A stretch of DNA of 13,668 nucleotides from Paludibacter sp. GTDB lineage: Bacteria > Bacteroidota > Bacteroidia > Bacteroidales > Paludibacteraceae. Below, one piece after another: positions 7,667 through 13,668 of this stretch (position 1 is its first letter; each line of letters opens with the position of its first letter). A model generated the notes under the pieces. The model saw only the letters and a list, made by a program, of their open reading frames with translations. It ran no database searches and was not told the DNA's origin. Location: assembly GCA_024709185.1 (NCBI GenBank), contig JANJXE010000249.1:1-13668 (forward strand), in the 5' to 3' direction. The position numbers were made by a program, and so were the translations under genes.

Positions 7667-8407
7667 TTATTCTGCTTTTCTCGATGCATTACGCGCCAAC
7701 TGATGAAAAACATCATCCATGGTTTTTGCGTTGAAATCTTTCCTGAGTTGTGCCGGACTGTCCATTGCAGCTATTTTTCCATCCACCATAACAGATACCC
7801 GGTTGCAATATTCGGCTTCATCCATGTAATGGGTGGTTACAAAGGCAGTAATACCACGATCAGTAGCTTCATATATCATTTCCCAAAACTGACGGCGGGT
7901 CACAGGATCAACTCCACCAGTGGGTTCATCTAAAAACACAATGCGGGGTTGATGAATGATGGCGACCGAAAAGGCCAGCTTTTGTTTCCAACCCAGGGGA
8001 AGTGAATGTACAAACGTATTTCTTTCCGATTCGAAGCCCAGGCGCTGCAATAGTTCATGAGTCCTGATTTGTATGTCATTTTTCGGAACATCATATATCC
8101 CTGCATACAAACGAATATTTTCAGCAACCGTAAGCTCATCGTAAAGGGCAAATTTCTGACTCATATAGCCAATATTTTGTTTCACCAGCTCAGTCTGAGT
8201 GGCAATATCAAATCCGGCGACCCTTGCTTTTCCCGATGTGGGTAAACTCAATCCGCACAACATCCGCATAGCAGTTGTCTTTCCGGCACCATTGGCTCCG
8301 AGAAAACCGAATATCTCTCCCCTCTCCACTTCAAACGAAATGTGATCGACGGCTGTGAAGTGACCAAATTGCTTTGTGAGCTGCTCTGCAACGATTACTT
8401 TATCCAT
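7667..8407 (-). CDS. ABC transporter ATPase, equivalent to the C-terminal half of YbhF
   Basis: A 246-residue nucleotide-binding protein that powers the ABC-2 exporter from the cytoplasmic side. Walker A is GANGAGKT (37-44), the Q-loop Gln is Q84 in YMSQKFALYDELT, Walker B and the catalytic Glu are D160/E161 in VFLDEP, and the H-loop His is H193 in TTHYMDEAEYCNR. The signature motif, normally LSGGQ, is replaced by LPLGW (136-140). The same kind of replacement (LPLGF) occurs in the second half of E. coli YbhF as I recall it, so it is a family trait and not damage. Its own ATP site keeps all its residues but needs the signature of a partner, which the neighbouring ATPase supplies. It starts one base after the stop of that partner's gene and ends one base before the first permease gene. 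Confidence 0.94.
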   Translation of the reverse strand: MDKVIVAEQLTKQFGHFTAVDHISFEVERGEIFGFLGANGAGKTTAMRMLCGLSLPTSGKARVAGFDIATQTELVKQNIGYMSQKFALYDELTVAENIRLYAGIYDVPKNDIQIRTHELLQRLGFESERNTFVHSLPLGWKQKLAFSVAIIHQPRIVFLDEPTGGVDPVTRRQFWEMIYEATDRGITAFVTTHYMDEAEYCNRVSVMVDGKIAAMDSPAQLRKDFNAKTMDDVFHQLARNASRKAE

Positions 8408-8408
8408 C

Positions 8409-9317
8409 TTACTGATTTGATAATTCCATAAAACAGTCTTCTATTCCGGCTTGTATCTCCCGCACAACAACATGCTGATGGCCCATTTGGTGCAATTGAA
8501 GCTGAATGCTCTCTGAAGTAATGGTGTTCGCTTGTTCTTTCAGAGTGATGTGATGACTATCGCCAAAAGCATAACAGCTTTCGACAAAGGCTAACCCACG
8601 CAGGTCTTTCAGCAGTTGCGACATCGACTGGCTGTGAACGGAAAACAATCGTTTACGAAAGCCTGCAACGATTCCCGCGGGTGTGTCGATACTCAGAAAA
8701 CTTCCACGCTGAATCAGCGCAATCCGGTCGCACAGTCCTGCTTCATCCATGTAAGGTGTGGATACAAGTATGGTGATACCCTGGTGTTGAAGTCGCTTCA
8801 GCATTCCCCAAAACTCCTTCCGCGATACCGGATCGACACCTGTAGTCGGTTCGTCGAGAAAAAGTACGGTGGGTTTATGAATCAACGCACAACTCAGTGC
8901 TAACTTTTGCTTCATTCCTCCCGATAATTTACCAGCTCTGCGATGCTTAAAAGGCTCTATTTGCTGATAAATATCCCTGATAAGATCATAATTCTCCTGA
9001 ATGGAAGTATTGAAAACAGTTGCAAAAAATTCCAGATTTTCGGCTACCGTCAAATCCTGATACAGCGAAAAACGGCCCGGCATATAGCCTACACATTTCC
9101 GTACAGACTCGTATGAACGAACTACATCATATCCATTTACTGTTGCACTACCTTCATCGGCCAGAATCAAAGTCGTAAGTATCCGAAAGAATGTGGTCTT
9201 ACCGGCTCCGTCCGGACCAATCAGCCCGAAAATTTCGCCTTTCTGAACTTCAAAACTGATGTTGTTCAGGGCCGGTATTTTTCCGTAATTCTTACGGATA
9301 GCGGAACAACTGATCAT
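8409..9317 (-). CDS. ABC transporter ATPase with degenerate Q- and H-loops, equivalent to the N-terminal half of YbhF
   Basis: A 302-residue ATPase: a nucleotide-binding domain (1-220) plus a C-terminal extension (about 221-302) of mixed strands and helices, as in ABC-2 drug and polymer exporters. Walker A is GPDGAGKT (34-41), with the Asp also found in the N-terminal half of YbhF. The signature LSGGM (131-135) and Walker B VLFLDEP with D155/E156 are sound. Two switch residues are lost: the Q-loop reads YMPGRF, with G81 in place of Gln, and the H-loop reads STPYMDEA, with P188 in place of His. I checked both against the nucleotides. Its own ATP site should therefore hydrolyse poorly, while its intact signature completes the partner's site. 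The ATG at 9317 follows the adaptor's TAA with no gap, and the second ATPase begins one base after its stop. Confidence 0.93.
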   Translation of the reverse strand: MISCSAIRKNYGKIPALNNISFEVQKGEIFGLIGPDGAGKTTFFRILTTLILADEGSATVNGYDVVRSYESVRKCVGYMPGRFSLYQDLTVAENLEFFATVFNTSIQENYDLIRDIYQQIEPFKHRRAGKLSGGMKQKLALSCALIHKPTVLFLDEPTTGVDPVSRKEFWGMLKRLQHQGITILVSTPYMDEAGLCDRIALIQRGSFLSIDTPAGIVAGFRKRLFSVHSQSMSQLLKDLRGLAFVESCYAFGDSHHITLKEQANTITSESIQLQLHQMGHQHVVVREIQAGIEDCFMELSNQ

Positions 9318-10226
9318 TTACTTTATCTTCAGATAACCATATTGTCCGATTTTCAGGTAGCCATCGTTCTGCACCGCAACTTTCACAGCATACACCAGAT
9401 TGGCTCTTTCGTCGCGGGTTTGTATGGTTTTGGGAGTAAATTCCGATTTGGAGGATATCCAGGTAACGATACCCTTGTACGGTTTCAGCTCATCTTCCCC
9501 GTAATCGGCCAGCACCTGTACCTGTTGTCCTGCCTTTACCTGCGAAAGTTGATCGGCCGTAATATAGGCCCTGAATTGCATGTTGTGTGTATCACCTACC
9601 TTAAACAAGGCTTTTCCGGCAATTGCCAGTTCTCCCTTTTCGGCATATTTCACCAAAACAGTACCATTAACCGGACTGCAAATTCTGCATTTCGCAAGTT
9701 GATCATCGAGCTGTCGAATCTGAATTTCCAGGGCCTGATTTTCGTGCGAAAGGCTTTCCAGAGTTGTCTCAAGCGTAGATCGGGAAGCTGCGAGTTGTTT
9801 TTCCATCACTGCTACCTGAGCTGTCAGATCGTCGAGTTGCTTGCTTGTGCCGGCTTCAGCCTTCACCAGTTGTTCCACACGATTTTTTTCCTTCCGTGCT
9901 GTTGCCAGTTGCTGCTCCAGTGCGGCAATTTGCTTGTTCAGATTGGGTTTCCTGCTCAGAAGGGCTTGTTGTGATGCCTGTAGCTGAAGTTTTTTCAGGA
10001 AAATTTGTGTACTGTCAATTACACCAAGCCGTTTATTTTCACTTAGTTCCTGTCCCTCAACAAGATTAAATTCCAAAATTTTACCACTTGCTTCTGCCGA
10101 AACAATGATTTCTGTGGTTTCGAAAGTCCCGGATGCATCGTATTCAGAAACATCGTTTTTACACGAAATGATGCCGGCCAACACGAATACTAAAAGTCCA
10201 TACCAATAGCTTTTCATCTTCCCCAT
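9318..10226 (-). CDS. HlyD/YbhG-type periplasmic adaptor, predicted lipoprotein
   Basis: The membrane-fusion subunit that joins the ABC permeases to the TolC channel; 302 residues. The N-terminus has a hydrophobic core and lipobox IISC, with lipid-bearing C22, so it is held by a lipid anchor and not by the N-terminal membrane helix seen in many HlyD proteins. After this come the first half of the lipoyl-like domain (about 33-65), a long coiled-coil hairpin (about 75-178, rich in Gln, Leu and Glu), the second lipoyl half with ICSPVNGTVLVKYAEKGEL (182-200), and a beta-barrel domain. The stretch SEFTPKTIQTRDERANLVYAV is a hallmark of the YbhG/YhiI group. The start at 10226 lies two bases after the TolC-type stop. 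An ATG three codons later (10217) is a possible alternative. Confidence 0.93.
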   Translation of the reverse strand: MGKMKSYWYGLLVFVLAGIISCKNDVSEYDASGTFETTEIIVSAEASGKILEFNLVEGQELSENKRLGVIDSTQIFLKKLQLQASQQALLSRKPNLNKQIAALEQQLATARKEKNRVEQLVKAEAGTSKQLDDLTAQVAVMEKQLAASRSTLETTLESLSHENQALEIQIRQLDDQLAKCRICSPVNGTVLVKYAEKGELAIAGKALFKVGDTHNMQFRAYITADQLSQVKAGQQVQVLADYGEDELKPYKGIVTWISSKSEFTPKTIQTRDERANLVYAVKVAVQNDGYLKIGQYGYLKIK

Positions 10227-10228
10227 TA

Positions 10229-11518
10229 TTAGTAGTTATTACTGTCTGTTTTAAGTTGATAAACGGCCATGCAGAGTTGAATCATGTGCACTTTCTTTTG
10301 CTGACGGGCCAGGTGTTCTGCATTGATTTCGCGTAACAGGTCGGTGACTGTAAGCGTACCATTGTGCCATTTTGCTTCCGCACTTCGTTTAATTGTGAAC
10401 CGAAGGTTGATAAGTTCATCATCTGTTTTCAGGTTTTCACGTATCTTTTCCATCTCCAGCTGGTGCTGTGTGCGTTGAATAGCGTTATTAAAGAGGAAGG
10501 TCTCCCGCATTACTTCTACACTTTTTTTACTTACAGCTATTTTATCAAGCTGAGTGCGCCGGGTATACATACTGCTCAGGTCCCAGTTTAGCCGAATTCC
10601 TCCAATTGTATAAGGTGCCAGTGAAGGATTAAACATATTAAGCGACGGCCGTCCGTAACCACCCTGAAGAAACGCTCCCACTTTTGGTAACACAGAAGCA
10701 TACACTGCTTTTTCCTGACTGTCGAGGTACTGGTGTTGTGCATCGAACATGTTGAGTTCCGGACGATTGTTCTCCATGGCAGCCGGAAGTTCGGCAACCG
10801 GAAGCTGTAGTACTGATTTTTCGTTGATAGTGAGACCGGTAAAAGCAGACAACACCTGGCAGTAATTTTTCAGATTACTTTGCAGTTCGTTTATTCGTTG
10901 TCGGGCAGTAATGAGCTCCACTTTCACCGCATCCACATCAGCTTGCAACAGCAATCCATTCGCCTTCAGCGATTCTGCTTTTTTCAGGTTTTGATGAAGT
11001 TCATCCATCAGGATAGTTTGACCTTCGAGTTGTTCTTTCAACAACAGGATACCAAAATACAAATTGTTTATTCGTTCGTTGAGTGCATACAAATCAGTCT
11101 CAGCTTTTTGTCTTTCAACCAGGGCATTGGCATTGATAGCCGACTTTTGAGCTTTCATTTGTCCGCCATCCCAAATCAGTTGGCTTACATCCAACACAGC
11201 CTGATACTGATCCCGTTTCTGAAACGGTTCAAGAGGAACACCCATTTGCCTTGAAAGTACCGAAGTAAGCGCCTCGGGAAGTTCAGTAATATCGGACTGA
11301 TAACTTGCCCGAACCGACAACGACACCCTGGGCAACCAGCCTTTTTCAACTGCTTCCACACTGAATTGACGCGTTTGTTCGATAAGGCCTGCCTGATGAA
11401 TAAGCGGATAATGATTTCGCGCCAGGGTCCGGCAGCTATCGAGGCTGATGGTTTCGGCTCCGGAGTGTGCTACAATCAGCAGCAACCACAGTAAACCAGT
11501 GATTTTTATCTTATCCAT
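10229..11518 (-). CDS. TolC-family outer-membrane efflux protein
   Basis: The outer-membrane channel of the tripartite exporter; 429 residues, within the usual 400-480. A signal peptide spans about residues 1-21 (MDKIKITGLLWLLLIVAHSG). Two OEP-type repeats follow, each of long helices with a strand-rich segment: the first strand region includes LPRVSLSVRASYQSD (62-76) and YQAVLDVSQLIWDGGQ (105-120), and the second includes LPKVGAFLQGGYGRPS and the strand GGIRLNWDLSSMYTRR. The motif RPEL (252-255) and the C-terminal helix NGTLTVTDLLREINA are also typical of the family. It starts three bases after the barrel-protein stop and is followed two bases later by the adaptor, so channel, adaptor and ABC parts are made together. 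The substrate is not determined by this subunit. Confidence 0.94.
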   Translation of the reverse strand: MDKIKITGLLWLLLIVAHSGAETISLDSCRTLARNHYPLIHQAGLIEQTRQFSVEAVEKGWLPRVSLSVRASYQSDITELPEALTSVLSRQMGVPLEPFQKRDQYQAVLDVSQLIWDGGQMKAQKSAINANALVERQKAETDLYALNERINNLYFGILLLKEQLEGQTILMDELHQNLKKAESLKANGLLLQADVDAVKVELITARQRINELQSNLKNYCQVLSAFTGLTINEKSVLQLPVAELPAAMENNRPELNMFDAQHQYLDSQEKAVYASVLPKVGAFLQGGYGRPSLNMFNPSLAPYTIGGIRLNWDLSSMYTRRTQLDKIAVSKKSVEVMRETFLFNNAIQRTQHQLEMEKIRENLKTDDELINLRFTIKRSAEAKWHNGTLTVTDLLREINAEHLARQQKKVHMIQLCMAVYQLKTDSNNY

Positions 11519-11521
11519 ACC

Positions 11522-12229
11522 TTAAAAATTATAAGCAATGCATAATCCTACTCTTAATCCGGAATAATCGATATTTAGCGGTTTATTTTCCCGGTAAAAT
11601 AAAATCATATTTTCTCCATCTTCATTATCCACGTATACACTTCTGAAATTTAGTTCATATCCTGCCTTTACGATCAACTCGAGCTTTTTCACCAACGAAT
11701 ACGATACTTCAATGGCCGGTGCTACATAATAGTTTACACCACGGTACAACTCGTTCGAATGCGAAAGCGTGTCGCCATAAACAATGAGGTCTTCTTTCAC
11801 CCGAAAGCCCGACAGGCGGACACCCGTTCCCAGCACTGCACTGATATTCATTTTACCAAAACCGGCAAATGTATAGCTGAAATTGGTTCCGTTTGCAACA
11901 CTATTTAATAACATATCCATTTTGTATTCTCCTGAATAATCTGCCACATGATTTCTTCCGGCCGTTGTGTTGTAATATACATGTACACCCATCGCAATTC
12001 TTTTATTGAAATGATAGTTGGCCTGAATTCCATAGTACAGGGTGGTAGGAAATCGTTCCACCGATTCAACCTCCAAAGCACTTATTGTGTTTTTCAGGTC
12101 AGTTTGCAGTGCTTTTAAATCCCTCATGGAATACTGTCCCGGACCTGATTCGAATCGAAGTGAAAAGTGTTGACCGTTAACTACAGTAACAAACGCCAGG
12201 AATGCCCAAATGGTATGTATTTTTTTCAT
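11522..12229 (-). CDS. Small outer-membrane beta-barrel-like protein of unknown role, 235 aa
   Basis: I do not recognise a named family. It has a Sec signal peptide (about 1-19, MKKIHTIWAFLAFVTVVNG) and ends LRVGLCIAYNF, with the C-terminal Phe and alternating hydrophobic pattern that marks outer-membrane barrels for insertion. Between these are strand pairs such as TTLYYGIQANYHFNKRIAMG (62-81), YKMDMLLNSVANGTNFSYTF, MNISAVLGTGVRLSGF, YVAPAIEVSYSLVKKLELIV and KAGYELNFRSVYV, which fit an eight-stranded barrel of the OmpA/OmpW/porin-like type. The early segment (about 29-55) is helical and may be a periplasmic or plug piece. It sits between the propeller protein (15 bases) and the TolC-type gene (3 bases), which ties its expression to the exporter. 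Confidence 0.85.
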   Translation of the reverse strand: MKKIHTIWAFLAFVTVVNGQHFSLRFESGPGQYSMRDLKALQTDLKNTISALEVESVERFPTTLYYGIQANYHFNKRIAMGVHVYYNTTAGRNHVADYSGEYKMDMLLNSVANGTNFSYTFAGFGKMNISAVLGTGVRLSGFRVKEDLIVYGDTLSHSNELYRGVNYYVAPAIEVSYSLVKKLELIVKAGYELNFRSVYVDNEDGENMILFYRENKPLNIDYSGLRVGLCIAYNF

Positions 12230-12244
12230 TGATCTGTTTTTTTA

Positions 12245-13668
12245 CTACCACCATTTCGACATGTCGAAAAAATAGCCATACGGATTATACAGGGTGTTTC
12301 CATGCAATAAATACTTGTCGGATGTACAATTCGGACCTTTCAGGATGAGTCCTGTAGACGTATTCACAGCCAGCAATTTCGAATAATTATTGAGTAACAG
12401 CAAACCCGTGGATGTATCAAAATTCTCAACAAAGTACTTCCCGGGTAACTGAATACTTCTTTTTAAAGAAAAGTCGGGCACCGAACGTATTTCCAGTACA
12501 GGTGAATCGGTAAAGGTAAATGCTATTTCCGACGGATTTAGCGGATTAAAAAGCGCCGAAGCATAGGATCGGCTATCCGATGAAACCAGGGTAAAGGATT
12601 TATCCTTGTATCGGTATAGCCTGTACCCGGCAATACCTGCCGCAAATATATAACTGCCATCCTGCGATGTGGTTGCTATCGGTCTCGTATTGTAATAGGT
12701 CTGAGGCAGTGTAAGGGTCGATTCCAGCGATTTGTTAGTAAGATTAATCATATGAACCTGATCATAACACTTCATAGCAATGTAATGATTATCGGTTAAC
12801 ACAAACATCCCGTAGCCATTGAACCCTCCCACCTTAAACGATTCGAAAGCAGTAAGCTGTTCATCGTCAAAAACATAAAAAGTATTGTAGAAGGATAAAA
12901 ACACCAATTTATGGGATGAAACCCCGGTAGCAGCCAGAAAAGGAATTTCGGGCAGGGTTACAGATTTTAACTTAGTACGTGTTATCGCATCAAGACTATT
13001 AATCTCACGATCACTATTACTATAGGAAAAAAGCAAACTGGAATTTTTGTTGTACACTATTCGGTTGGTAGGGAGTTGTAGTGAGGTACCAAAGGTGTAA
13101 TACCGTTGAACCAGTGTTCGGGCATCAAATAAGGTACTGTCGTGATAAGGATGGGTTGAAAGCTGAAAAATATGTTGAACCCCAAAAGCCGGAACAGGAA
13201 TAACACAAGAAGTATCACCAAAAGGAATATAGTGTTTTTTATAGGTACTGATACCCACTCCATAAGCCAGTCGAACATTACTTTTAATAACTGGCTTACG
13301 CCAGTGAACTTTCAAACTATCCAGTGAAATCAATTCGAAAAAAGGTTGTGGAGCTTCGATAGTAACCAACAAGGTTCGTCCAACAGTAAACCGGTTTTGG
13401 GTATATACATGCACCTCAATTTCATAACCGGCATTTCCACCCACGTACAAACTATCGACAAAACGGGTGAGGTTTCGGTTTTTAATTTCAGCAATTTTCT
13501 GATGTCCTTTTTTAAGGACATAGGAATAAAAATTAAAGTTGGTACACACCGGCCAACTCAGCTCCAGTAGATCATCCTTATTGATGGTATAAGTAGGAGT
13601 AATTGGTTCAGCATCCGATCCATCAATCAGCACCTGATAGTTTTTTTCTATCATATAGCCTTCCCCAC
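12245..13668 (-). CDS. Fibronectin-III-like plus beta-propeller protein, 5' end outside window
   Basis: I do not recognise a named family. At least 473 residues are visible. The first ATG in the window is at 13654, but the frame remains open upstream to base 13668 (residues GEGY precede it), and no signal peptide is present at that ATG, so the true start is probably beyond the window. Counting from that ATG, residues about 20-100 and 101-175 look like two fibronectin-III-like sandwiches (LLELSWPV, YEIEVHVYTQNRFT, then LDSLKVHWRKP). From about 195 to the end there are repeated blade-like units (SSHKLVFLSFYNTFYVFDDEQL, TTSQDGSYIFAAGIAGYRLYRY, NPLNPSEIAFTFTDSPVLEIRS) of a YVTN/WD-like propeller. 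It closes with DMSKWW. Such proteins usually bind partners or sugars outside the cytoplasm. It is the first visible gene of the exporter operon, 15 bases before the barrel gene. Confidence 0.82.
   Translation of the reverse strand, partial: GEGYMIEKNYQVLIDGSDAEPITPTYTINKDDLLELSWPVCTNFNFYSYVLKKGHQKIAEIKNRNLTRFVDSLYVGGNAGYEIEVHVYTQNRFTVGRTLLVTIEAPQPFFELISLDSLKVHWRKPVIKSNVRLAYGVGISTYKKHYIPFGDTSCVIPVPAFGVQHIFQLSTHPYHDSTLFDARTLVQRYYTFGTSLQLPTNRIVYNKNSSLLFSYSNSDREINSLDAITRTKLKSVTLPEIPFLAATGVSSHKLVFLSFYNTFYVFDDEQLTAFESFKVGGFNGYGMFVLTDNHYIAMKCYDQVHMINLTNKSLESTLTLPQTYYNTRPIATTSQDGSYIFAAGIAGYRLYRYKDKSFTLVSSDSRSYASALFNPLNPSEIAFTFTDSPVLEIRSVPDFSLKRSIQLPGKYFVENFDTSTGLLLLNNYSKLLAVNTSTGLILKGPNCTSDKYLLHGNTLYNPYGYFFDMSKWW

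Noticed and set aside
7666..7716. Longer form of the first permease starting at 7716
   Set aside because: It overlaps the upstream ATPase gene by 50 bases and adds 17 residues not typical of the family. The ATG at 7665 fits both the operon spacing and the usual N-terminus.
9342..9974. Plus-strand open frame of 210 codons opposite the adaptor gene
   Set aside because: It is the antisense shadow of a well-supported adaptor gene, with Cys- and Phe-rich composition and no recognisable domain.
10880..11254. Plus-strand open frame of 124 codons opposite the TolC-type gene
   Set aside because: It is antisense to a strongly supported TolC-family gene and shows no protein-like features of its own.

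Overview
The window looks like chromosomal DNA from a member of the Bacteroidota. The evidence is moderate-to-low GC, few Shine-Dalgarno sequences, a TAnnTTTG-type promoter box, an outer-membrane barrel protein ending in Phe, and protein families typical of that phylum. The genus cannot be named from sequence alone. All twelve genes that I support lie on the minus strand, so transcription runs from high to low coordinates. No RNA gene, IS element, CRISPR array, phage gene or integration site was found, and no stretch longer than about 180 bases lacks a gene.

Region 13668-5431 is one tightly packed transcription unit of eight genes, with gaps of 15, 3, 2, 0, 1, 1 and 9 bases. In transcription order these are: a beta-propeller protein with fibronectin-III-like domains (5' end outside the window); a small outer-membrane barrel protein; a TolC-family outer-membrane channel; a lipidated HlyD/YbhG-type periplasmic adaptor; two separate ABC ATPases; and two ABC-2 permeases. 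From TolC onward this is a complete tripartite exporter of the YbhG-YbhF-YbhS-YbhR type. The two-headed ATPase YbhF of E. coli is here two genes. The two ATPases have complementary defects: the first lacks the Q-loop Gln and H-loop His, and the second lacks the LSGGQ signature. This predicts one working and one degenerate ATP site in a heterodimer. The propeller and barrel proteins at the head of the operon are the least familiar part and the best candidates for something not yet described.

Region 5332-4024 is a two-gene unit with a 4-base gap: a small exported protein with TPR-like helices, then a lipoprotein. I recognise neither.

Region 3950-1 holds a class I SAM-dependent methyltransferase, a stand-alone CheY-like receiver protein with a plausible promoter, an AbgT-family transporter only 30 bases downstream of it, and the N-terminal 322 residues of a CusA/CzcA-type heavy-metal RND pump cut off by the window edge. 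Taken together the window is an envelope-transport neighbourhood, with pieces of three unrelated transporter superfamilies (ABC, RND, AbgT).
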